NCBI GenBank assembly: GCA_035478255.1 | Contig: DATIJV010000164.1 | Span: 1-12,031 of the forward strand | DNA length: 12,031 bases | Direction of reading: 5' to 3' | From: DATIJJ01 sp035478255 | GTDB taxonomy: Bacteria > Pseudomonadota > Gammaproteobacteria > DSM-16500 | Shown: piece after piece, positions 1 through 5,896 of the stretch | How the letters are laid out: the number at the start of each line of letters is the position of its first letter | Position numbering within the stretch: position 1 is the stretch's first letter | The notes under the pieces: model-generated | Database searches by the model: none | The model's input: the letters and a program-made list of their open reading frames with translations, nothing else | What the model was told of the DNA's origin: nothing | Position numbers and translations under genes: made by a program

Positions 1-16
1 AGCATGCTTTTCGCTT

Positions 17-41
17 GGAGGAAGGGGAAAGGGGAAGGAGG
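17..41. repeat. Perfect mirror-symmetric homopurine tract
   Basis: All 25 bases are G or A on the plus strand, and the block reads the same in both directions about the central A at 29 (GG A GG AA GGGG AAA GGGG AA GG A GG). The flanking T16 and T42 extend the mirror to 27 bases. Mirror-symmetric purine/pyrimidine tracts are the classic sequence requirement for intramolecular triplex (H-DNA), and the G runs would also allow a two-tetrad quadruplex. The tract abuts the stop codon of the minus-strand oxidoreductase, whose transcript would therefore carry a C/U-only stretch just past the stop, resembling a Rho-loading site. The symmetry is seen directly; any function is inference. Confidence 0.85.
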
Positions 42-1079
42 TCAAAAATAATCAAACACATCCGAAAAATAATTCTTCCTTTCGACACCCGCCGCCAAGA
101 ATTTATGCAACACATCATGCACAATGGCTTCCGGCGCACTCACATATACCAAATAATCCAGCAAATCAGAATAATCCTCCAACACCACATCTTGCAACAA
201 CCCCACTCTCCCGTTCCAGTGCGGATAATCACGGCTCAATACCGGCGTATAAGAAAAATTCTTTATCTCACTCACCCACCGCGTCAGTAATTCATCCATA
301 TAAAACTCATCCGGCGACGTCACGCTCCAATAAAAATGCATACGCGGATAATTCTTAAATTTTTGAATCTCTTCCACAATCGCCTTAACTGGCGCAAAAC
401 CTGTACCGCGCGCAAGAAAAATAATCGGCTTTGTGCCATATAACTCACCTATTGTGCAATTGCCATACGGCCCCGTAAACACAACTTTTTTTTCGCTCGC
501 AGTAAAACGTAAAATATCTTGTGCTTGCAAATTATCCGGCGGGTGCGCAAGATGCAATTCAATTAAAAAATTTTCTTCTGGAGCACTGGCAATCGATAAC
601 GGTGAAAGAGTTCCATCCGCATGAATAATTTTTATATACTGGCCCGCTTGATAAAACAGATGAGAATCTTCGGAAGGCCCAAGAACAATTTTTGTTATTG
701 CTTTACCAAGCGTCTCACGATGAATAACGTTATATATCCATTCTTTTGTTGAAAAAATCGGTATTTTTCCAAAATCTTTCACTTCAATCACCAAATCACT
801 TTTTGCACGCGCACAACAAAATAATGCATAGCCTGTTTCACGCTCCGCCTGATTCAAAGCTAAAATTTCTTTTCCGGCATAATCAATTTCTCCCTGCAAT
901 ACTTTTCCGCGGCACGTTCCACACACACCCATACGGCAAAGATTTGGAAAAAAATAGCCGCATCGTAATGCGGCTTCGAGAATGGTTTCATCTTCTTTTG
1001 CCTCGAATAAAAAACCACTCGGTTTCACAAGAACATTAAGCAACTTGCGATCCGCCAGAAGCCAACTGGTTCGATTCAT
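42..1079 (-). CDS. 2Fe-2S ferredoxin fused to Fre-like FAD/NAD(P)H oxidoreductase
   Basis: A soluble electron-transfer flavoprotein expected to pass electrons from NAD(P)H through FAD to a plant-type 2Fe-2S cluster; the final acceptor cannot be read from sequence. Residues 14-100 form the ferredoxin domain, with cluster ligands C48, C53, C56 and C88 or C89. Residues 105-210 resemble the FAD-binding barrel (AGQYIKI, then SPLSIASAP). Residues 215-345 form the NAD(P)H domain, with ARGTGFAPVKAI and a Fre-like ending NYFSDVFDYF. The domain order matches CDP-6-deoxyglucoseen reductase/AscD-type and oxygenase reductase proteins. The usual RxYS flavin motif is degenerate here (S159-P-L-S162). The ATG at 1079 overlaps the upstream gene by 44 bp and lacks a clear ribosome site. 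A TTG at 1043 would give MLNVLVKPSG, a more family-like N terminus, and an 8-bp overlap, so it may be the true start. The family is secure; the physiological role is not. Confidence 0.85.
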   Translation of the reverse strand: MNRTSWLLADRKLLNVLVKPSGFLFEAKEDETILEAALRCGYFFPNLCRMGVCGTCRGKVLQGEIDYAGKEILALNQAERETGYALFCCARAKSDLVIEVKDFGKIPIFSTKEWIYNVIHRETLGKAITKIVLGPSEDSHLFYQAGQYIKIIHADGTLSPLSIASAPEENFLIELHLAHPPDNLQAQDILRFTASEKKVVFTGPYGNCTIGELYGTKPIIFLARGTGFAPVKAIVEEIQKFKNYPRMHFYWSVTSPDEFYMDELLTRWVSEIKNFSYTPVLSRDYPHWNGRVGLLQDVVLEDYSDLLDYLVYVSAPEAIVHDVLHKFLAAGVERKNYFSDVFDYF

Positions 1080-1431
1080 TCATCAAAGCAATACGAACCG
1101 CTTCCAGTTTTGGCATTTTAGCAGCACGCAGCACTTCATAAATTTCAGCGAGTTTTTTAAGTTTAGCCGATTTGTTTGTTTTTGCAGATGGATTATTTTC
1201 AGGAAGATCACGAATTTCGCGGAGCAATCTGGCAACTTCCTCCCAATTAAAAGCATTAGTGAGATCGCGTGGAGATAAGCGTTTTTGTACCGCTGGATTC
1301 GCTTCGACAGCTTTGCCTGAATCCAGGACGACTGCTTTAAAGCGTTGCGCGGAATCTAGCAGCACTTCCAGCTTTTGTTCCATGGTGCTGGTCGTCAATT
1401 CATCTTCATGCGGGTAAAAAATGATTGGCAT
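1036..1431 (-). CDS. Uncharacterised 131-residue protein between comM and the ferredoxin reductase
   Basis: I do not recognise this protein. It has no signal peptide, membrane segment or cysteine. It looks mostly helical and charged: helices are likely around residues 16-35, 63-74 and 88-118, joined by a polar Asn/Ser/Lys-rich linker at about 79-90, with a small Gly/Ser tail. Reality as a gene is supported by a strong ribosome site (TTGAGGAGAG, about 8 nt before the ATG), by its place in a same-strand run 56 bp downstream of comM, and by its 3' end overlapping the next gene. A TATAAT box lies in the preceding gap. It could be a lineage-restricted cytosolic protein; partnership with the oxidoreductase is suggested only by the tight overlap. 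Confidence 0.7.
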   Translation of the reverse strand: MPIIFYPHEDELTTSTMEQKLEVLLDSAQRFKAVVLDSGKAVEANPAVQKRLSPRDLTNAFNWEEVARLLREIRDLPENNPSAKTNKSAKLKKLAEIYEVLRAAKMPKLEAVRIALMNESNQLASGGSQVA

Positions 1432-1469
1432 AAGCTTACTCTCCTCAAGATTTATTCATGTTTTCTATA

Positions 1470-1475
1470 ATTATA
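1470..1475 (-). promoter_or_regulatory. Candidate -10 box before the 131-residue gene
   Basis: Read on the minus strand, this is a perfect TATAAT in the 56-bp gap between the comM stop and the next start. The ribosome site GAGGAG and ATG follow about 30-40 nt later, a reasonable leader length. No good -35 hexamer is found at 16-18 bp spacing, so this may be a weak internal promoter for the two downstream genes, or chance in an AT-rich gap. Confidence 0.3.
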
Positions 1476-1487
1476 ACCGATTTTTGC

Positions 1488-3008
1488 TCAAAATAGATTC
1501 ACATTCCTGGCTCGATCTAATGCACGATAATTCAATGCCTCGCCCACGTGTTCGGCGTTAATCATATCACAACTCATTAAATCTGCGATGGTTCTTGTGA
1601 CTTTAATAATCCGATGAAAAACGCGTGCGGATAAATTAAATTTAGTCATGATTTTGTTTAAAATAATTTTCACGTCATTCGTTAATACACAAAAATTTTC
1701 GAGATCTTGCACAGAGAGTTCGCAATTGAGTTTTCCCTGCCGCGCATATTGCCGTTCTCGCGCACTCAAAACACGTTTTTTAACACTGGCACTATCTTCA
1801 TTTGACCGGGTCTGTATCGATAATAATTCCGGCGGTAAATTGGGAACATCCACTTGCATATCAATCCGGTCTAAAAACGGCCCTGATAATTTTCCAAGAT
1901 AACGCTGGACTTGCAAAGATGAGCAACGGCATGTCCGGCCAGAACTTCCAAAAAATCCGCAAGGACAAGGATTCATTGCAGCAATCAGTTGAAAACGTGC
2001 GGGAAAAATAGTTTGATAAGCCGCTCGAGAAATCGTGATACAACCTGACTCGAGCGGTTCCCGTAAAGATTCTAAAACATTGCGGTTAAATTCAGGCAAT
2101 TCATCTAAAAATAAAACGCCTTGATGCGCAAGAGAAATTTCTCCAGGCTGCGGCGGACGACCACCCCCAACCAATGCGATACTGGAACTACTATGATGCG
2201 GAGAACGAAATGGAACTTGCTGCCATTGCCGATAATCAAAACCATTACGGCTGATTGAATTCAGTGCTGCCACTTCCAATGATTGCTCATCGCTCAAAGG
2301 CGGCAAAATACCGGGCAATCGGCTCGCGAGCATGGTTTTACCCGTTCCGGGTGAACCCATAAATAATAAACTGTGATTGCCCGCCGCTGCTATTTCCAGG
2401 GCACGTCTCGCATGCGGTTGTCCATGCACATCCGCGAGATCTGGTGGGTTTTTTATAGAATAATTTGTTTCAACACGCTCACAACCCGGAAGTTTTGCTT
2501 CATCTTTTAAATAAGCACAAACTTCTAATAAATGTGAAGCGGAAAACACTTCTGCCTGTTTGACTAAAGCAGCTTCTGCTGCGTTGGCTTGTGGAATAAT
2601 TAATTTTCGCTTCGCGCGCGCTGCGGCCAATACAACAGGCAGCGCACCGCGAACACCGCGCAATTCACCTGACAATGCCAACTCCCCGACAAATTCGAAT
2701 TCTTTTAATTTTTCAGGAAGGATTTGTCCTGATGCAGCCAAAACTCCTAAAGCAATGGGCAAATCAAAACGCCCGCCTTCTTTTGGCAAATCGGCAGGCG
2801 CGAGATTAATTGTCATACGATATCTCGGAAATTCAAAACAGGTATTGAGTAATGCACTGCGTACGCGATCTTTGCTTTCTTTTACCGCAGTTTCAGGCAA
2901 CCCTACAATATTCAATCCAGGCATGCCGCGAGAAAGATGCACTTCGACCACAACCAAAGGGGCATCCATTCCTACATTTGCACGGCTATAGACAATTGCT
3001 AAAGTCAT
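1488..3008 (-). CDS. comM: ComM/YifB Mg-chelatase-like AAA+ ATPase
   Basis: A full-length ComM (506 residues, the usual length of the E. coli YifB homologue). ComM is a hexameric AAA+ helicase shown in Vibrio and Acinetobacter to drive branch migration when transformed DNA is integrated; it is also widespread in species not known to be competent. Residues 1-165 form the Lon-protease-like N-terminal domain (GLNIVGLPETAVKESKDRVR at 31-50). The AAA+ core carries Walker A GSPGTGKT at 218-225 and Walker B VLFLDE, with D302/E303. A cysteine cluster, C348/C350 in MNPCPCG plus C360/C362, fits zinc binding. The C-terminal chelatase domain ends with ALNYRALDRA. The ATG is preceded by GAGGA at 6-nt spacing. 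It is divergent from cfa with only 26 bp between starts. No key residue is missing, so it should be active. Its presence alone does not show natural competence. Confidence 0.97.
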   Translation of the reverse strand: MTLAIVYSRANVGMDAPLVVVEVHLSRGMPGLNIVGLPETAVKESKDRVRSALLNTCFEFPRYRMTINLAPADLPKEGGRFDLPIALGVLAASGQILPEKLKEFEFVGELALSGELRGVRGALPVVLAAARAKRKLIIPQANAAEAALVKQAEVFSASHLLEVCAYLKDEAKLPGCERVETNYSIKNPPDLADVHGQPHARRALEIAAAGNHSLLFMGSPGTGKTMLASRLPGILPPLSDEQSLEVAALNSISRNGFDYRQWQQVPFRSPHHSSSSIALVGGGRPPQPGEISLAHQGVLFLDELPEFNRNVLESLREPLESGCITISRAAYQTIFPARFQLIAAMNPCPCGFFGSSGRTCRCSSLQVQRYLGKLSGPFLDRIDMQVDVPNLPPELLSIQTRSNEDSASVKKRVLSARERQYARQGKLNCELSVQDLENFCVLTNDVKIILNKIMTKFNLSARVFHRIIKVTRTIADLMSCDMINAEHVGEALNYRALDRARNVNLF

Positions 3009-3034
3009 ATTATTTCCTCATACTTAAGTTTTGA

Positions 3035-4165
3035 ATGACAGGGTATAATGTGAAGAACATAGCCAAATCAGTCATCGCTGAACTACTACACAATGCAGGA
3101 ATCACGATTAATGGTAACAATTCCGGCGACATAAAAATTTACAACGAGCAATTTTATTCTCGTATTTTGCACGGCGGTTCATTGGCATTAGGTGAAGCGT
3201 ATATGGATCTCTGGTGGGATTGTGATGCGCTGGATATTTTTTTTGAACGGCTCATGTTAGCGCATACTGAAACAAAAGTAAAAAAAAATTTTCGTCTTCT
3301 TTTAAAATTTGCGCTCGCAAAAATAATTAATTTACAAACAAAAACACGGGCGCTTGAGGTAGGCAAAAGACATTATGATCTGGGCCAAGATCTTTTTAAA
3401 TGTATGCTTGACAGCCACATGATTTACACTTGCGGTTATTGGAAAAATGCTGAAACATTAGATGAAGCACAAGCCGCAAAACTGGATCTCACTTGCAGAA
3501 AGTTACAGTTAAAACCCGGGATGCGGTTCCTGGATATTGGTTGCGGCTGGGGCGCGTTAGCAAAATATGCAGCGGAACGGTATCAGGTTGAAGTTGTGGG
3601 AATTACTATTTCAATTCAACAATACGAATATGCGAAAGAAATTTGCAAGGGTTTACCCATTGAAATTTTATTCCAGGATTATCGCGATTTAAAGGGAAAA
3701 TTTGATCGCATAGCATCGCTTGGAATGTTTGAACATGTCGGACATTTAAATTATCGCAAATATATGCGAATAGTCAAAAATCTCTTGTCAGAAGATGGGA
3801 TATTTTTATTGCATACCATTGGATCGAATGTATCAACAGCTAAGGCAGATGAATGGATTGCACGATATATTTTTCCGAATGGCATGCTGCCGTCTATCGC
3901 ACAAATTGGCAAAGCGACAGAAGGCATGTTTGTTATGGAAGATTGGCATAATTTTGGGCCTTCTTACGATAAAACACTCATGGCATGGAACCAAAATTTC
4001 AAACGTCACTGGGAAAAATTAAAATCGCAATATGATGAGCGTTTTTATCGGATGTGGAATTATTATTTATTAATGTGTGCAGGTGTGTTTCGTGCGCGGG
4101 AAATGCAATTATGGCAAATTGTGTTTTCAAATGGGATTCCGGGAGGATATGAAGCACCGCGCTAA
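3035..4165 (+). CDS. cfa: Cyclopropane-fatty-acyl-phospholipid synthase
   Basis: Transfers a methylene group from S-adenosylmethionine to cis double bonds of acyl chains in membrane phospholipids, a modification linked to acid and stationary-phase tolerance. The protein is 376 residues (E. coli Cfa is 382) and alignable along its length. The N-terminal lipid-interaction domain includes GGSLALGEAYMDLWWDCD at 47-64. The SAM site is LDIGCGWG at 166-173. Active-site signatures are MFEHVG at 231-236, HTIGS at 260-264, MEDWHNFGPSYDKTLMAW at 301-318 and the conserved cysteine C348 in the CAGVFRAREMQLWQ motif. The ATG at 3035 has no clear ribosome site. A GTG at 3050, preceded by ACAGGG at 6-nt spacing, would remove only five poorly conserved residues and is a real alternative. 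Its 3' end overlaps the convergent murU by 39 bp. Confidence 0.97.
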   Translation: MTGYNVKNIAKSVIAELLHNAGITINGNNSGDIKIYNEQFYSRILHGGSLALGEAYMDLWWDCDALDIFFERLMLAHTETKVKKNFRLLLKFALAKIINLQTKTRALEVGKRHYDLGQDLFKCMLDSHMIYTCGYWKNAETLDEAQAAKLDLTCRKLQLKPGMRFLDIGCGWGALAKYAAERYQVEVVGITISIQQYEYAKEICKGLPIEILFQDYRDLKGKFDRIASLGMFEHVGHLNYRKYMRIVKNLLSEDGIFLLHTIGSNVSTAKADEWIARYIFPNGMLPSIAQIGKATEGMFVMEDWHNFGPSYDKTLMAWNQNFKRHWEKLKSQYDERFYRMWNYYLLMCAGVFRAREMQLWQIVFSNGIPGGYEAPR

Positions 4166-4792
4166 ATCCTCCGGCCTGCCCATATTATGCCAAAGACCTC
4201 GATAACATTCCCCGCTCAGTTTAGAATTTTTTGCAGCGGCTTTAAGCAAATCCCCCAAACGAAATTTTCCCGGGCGGCATCCGTCAAACAATTCACGCCG
4301 ATAAACTCCTATGTTCGCAAAAGTAAAAGTATTTTGTTCCTGGCAATAAATTTTTTTTTCATCCAGACAAAAATCGCCGCGCGGATGAAAATCAGGATTA
4401 TCAACTAAAATGAGATGCGCCAACTGTTCCGGCTCGCGTGGTAATTTTTCCAAAGGAAAATCGGTAATCACATCACTGCTCAACACAATAAACGGTGCAT
4501 CACCCAACAAAGGCAGCGCTTGCAAGATCCCGCCGCCTGTCTCCAATGCTTCCGGTTCTTCTGAATAATGAAAATTTGCCTGATAACGCGAACCATTCCC
4601 CAATGTCTGTTTAATTTGCTCGCCGTGATAACTGATATTAATCACAATATCTGTCACCCCGATTTTTGTCAGTGAAAAAATCGAATATTCAATCAAATGC
4701 CGATCATTCACTTTAAGCAATGGTTTTGGAACATGATCAGTCAATGCTCCCATTCTGGAACCACGCCCGGCACTTAAAATCATTCCACGCAT
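4127..4792 (-). CDS. murU: N-acetylmuramate alpha-1-phosphate uridylyltransferase MurU
   Basis: Uses UTP to convert MurNAc alpha-1-phosphate into UDP-MurNAc, completing a peptidoglycan recycling route that bypasses the fosfomycin-sensitive MurA step. The 221 residues closely follow Pseudomonas MurU (about 223). The nucleotidyltransferase signature SAGRGSRMGALT is at 7-18, K23 in VPKPLL, LETGGGI at 83-89, the metal-binding Asp is D107 in SSDV, and VDNPDFHPRGDF at 130-141 matches the family. One deviation: the C-terminal motif reads WHNMG, with N203 (codon AAT) where Pseudomonas has Asp in WVDVG. In sugar nucleotidyltransferases this Asp is usually the second metal ligand. The ATG at 4792 matches the family N terminus and lies 13 bp inside amgK, with no ribosome site of its own, implying translational coupling. 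Confidence 0.93.
   Translation of the reverse strand: MRGMILSAGRGSRMGALTDHVPKPLLKVNDRHLIEYSIFSLTKIGVTDIVINISYHGEQIKQTLGNGSRYQANFHYSEEPEALETGGGILQALPLLGDAPFIVLSSDVITDFPLEKLPREPEQLAHLILVDNPDFHPRGDFCLDEKKIYCQEQNTFTFANIGVYRRELFDGCRPGKFRLGDLLKAAAKNSKLSGECYRGLWHNMGRPEDLARCFISSRNPI
4139..4174. other. Hairpin spanning the cfa/murU convergent ends
   Basis: GGAGGAT at 4142-4148 is complementary to ATCCTCC at 4166-4172. CC/GG pairs at 4139-4140 and 4173-4174 extend the stem across a single bulged G, leaving a 17-nt loop. The structure sits on the overlap of the two convergent reading frames, where a bidirectional terminator would be expected. No T-run follows on either strand, so it is not a canonical intrinsic terminator. 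It could stall both polymerases, or simply reflect coding sequence. Confidence 0.3.
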
Positions 4793-5748
4793 TTTTTCAT
4801 CACCATATTTTTTAAAAACTGATTCAGTGCGCTAGTTTCAGGATAAATCGCGCTCGTCGCTAAAATATAATTTAACGTGCGCGGAATATGCTGCAAATAA
4901 TGCGCGTTTTGATCGCGGCGATACTTGCGCGAAAAAGTCAGCAATGCTTTTAAATGCCGCTGCATACTCATCAAATCAAACCATCGCAAAAAATCTTTTT
5001 CGCAAATGCGCGGCAATGGCATTCTTTCCCAAAAATACAAGACCCATTTCTGCACGATATCATTTGGCCACGAAATATAACAGTCACGGAGCAATGAAAC
5101 CAGATCATAGGTAACAGGCCCTAAAAATGCATCCTGAAAATCTAAAATTCCCACTTGGTTTTGAGGTAACACCATCAAATTAGCAGAATGATAATCACGA
5201 TGCATAAAAACCTGCGGCTGGCTCGCCGCACTATCTGCTAAAAAATTAAAACAGTTTGTCAGCATGTCATGCATTGAATCATTTAAAATTAATCCTAAAT
5301 GTTTTTCAAGAAACCATTCTTTAAAAAGCATTAACTCATTTCGCATGAAATCTGCGGTAAATGACTTCAATGTCCAGTTTTCAATTTTACAATGCTGCAT
5401 GATTTGCAAGGCATCCAGTGCATGAGAATAATGCATGTCAGCATTCGTGAGCGTTAATTCCTTAAGATAAAGCCTATCGCCAAAATCCGTCAACAAAAGA
5501 AAACCGTGATCAAAATCTTCCGCAAAAATCTCAGGCGTATTTAATCCGTATTTTCTGAGAGAACGAGCAATTGCGGCAAATGGAACACAACTGGATTTTT
5601 CTGAAGAAGCATCCATCGCAATAAAAGAACGATTTGCCTGGCGTACGCGAAAATACCGGCGAAAACTTGCATCGCCCGCTAAAGGATCTAATTGATAAGA
5701 AGTCAACCCGCATTGCTGGGTCAACCATTGTTCAAAAATTGGATTCAT
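4780..5748 (-). CDS. amgK: N-acetylmuramate/N-acetylglucosamine kinase AmgK
   Basis: Anomeric sugar kinase of the aminoglycoside-phosphotransferase fold. It phosphorylates MurNAc (and GlcNAc) at C1 to give the substrate of MurU, encoded directly downstream in an overlapping pair. Numbered from the ATG at 5748 (322 residues), it shows the N-terminal GDASFRRYFRV at 25-35, the catalytic loop HRDYHSANL with general base D185, the metal-binding DFQDAFLGP with D203, then TYDLVSLLRD, all typical of AmgK. The frame is open upstream to an ATG at 5784 (334 residues). I prefer 5748 because the family N terminus begins there and because a promoter with good -35 and -10 boxes places transcription start at about this codon. 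The third pathway enzyme, the phosphatase MupP, is not in the window. Confidence 0.93.
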   Translation of the reverse strand: MNPIFEQWLTQQCGLTSYQLDPLAGDASFRRYFRVRQANRSFIAMDASSEKSSCVPFAAIARSLRKYGLNTPEIFAEDFDHGFLLLTDFGDRLYLKELTLTNADMHYSHALDALQIMQHCKIENWTLKSFTADFMRNELMLFKEWFLEKHLGLILNDSMHDMLTNCFNFLADSAASQPQVFMHRDYHSANLMVLPQNQVGILDFQDAFLGPVTYDLVSLLRDCYISWPNDIVQKWVLYFWERMPLPRICEKDFLRWFDLMSMQRHLKALLTFSRKYRRDQNAHYLQHIPRTLNYILATSAIYPETSALNQFLKNMVMKKCVE

Positions 5749-5756
5749 AGTAAGGG

Positions 5757-5784
5757 ATTTTATCATAAAACAATTTTCTGTCAT
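5757..5784 (-). promoter_or_regulatory. Candidate sigma-70 promoter for amgK-murU
   Basis: On the minus strand ATGACA (5784-5779, five of six matches to TTGACA) is followed after 16 bp by TAAAAT (5762-5757, five of six matches to TATAAT). Transcription would begin near 5750, within a few bases of the preferred ATG at 5748. There is no ribosome site before that ATG, so the message would be leaderless or nearly so. The match is seen directly; activity is inferred. Confidence 0.5.
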
Positions 5785-5804
5785 GGTTTGGGATCTGGTA
5801 CACT
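5776..5804 (+). promoter_or_regulatory. Candidate extended -10 promoter for lptD
   Basis: TGGTACACT at 5796-5804 fits an extended -10 element (TG-N-TACACT). The -35 region is poor: TTCTGT at 17-bp spacing or CTGTCA at 15 bp. It overlaps the amgK -35 element on the other strand, so the two promoters would lie back to back. Transcription from about 5811 would give an lptD leader of some 85 nt containing the 14-bp hairpin. No sigma-E type element was evident. Confidence 0.35.
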
Positions 5805-5819
5805 TTCATCCTGTTTAAA

Positions 5820-5864
5820 ATGGATGGTGGGCAAAGGCTGCTTTTTGCCGTGCCCACCATCCAT
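5820..5864. repeat. Perfect 14-bp inverted repeat in the lptD leader
   Basis: ATGGATGGTGGGCA at 5820-5833 is exactly complementary to TGCCCACCATCCAT at 5851-5864, with a 17-nt loop. An alternative inner pairing, GGCAAA at 5830-5835 with TTTGCC at 5844-5849, competes with the base of the long stem. On the minus strand the stem is followed by TTTT, so it could also stop leftward antisense transcripts. GGTGGGCA...TGCCCACC palindromes resemble short dispersed repeats of bacterial genomes; copy number cannot be judged here. It ends 32 bp before the lptD ATG. Confidence 0.85.
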
Positions 5865-5896
5865 ATACAATAACTCTTTTGACATCGAGCTGTGGA

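Noticed and set aside
15..290. Plus-strand reading frame of 91 codons at the left edge
   Set aside because: Almost entirely antisense to the well-supported oxidoreductase, with low-complexity, Ile/His/Arg-rich translation and no family resemblance.
2560..2991. Plus-strand reading frame of 143 codons opposite comM
   Set aside because: Antisense shadow of the conserved N-terminal half of ComM; its composition follows the complementary codons and it shows no domain.
3044..3049. Perfect TATAAT at the start of cfa
   Set aside because: No -35 hexamer at suitable spacing, and it lies inside the coding sequence when the ATG at 3035 is used. It would matter only if cfa begins further downstream.
4139..4174. 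Intrinsic terminator between cfa and murU
   Set aside because: A hairpin is present, but no T-run follows on either strand, so it is listed only as a hairpin.
5879..5896. TTG start giving LptD six extra residues
   Set aside because: The ATG at 5897 gives a cleaner signal peptide and has GAG at suitable spacing; the TTG adds a polar stretch ahead of the signal peptide.
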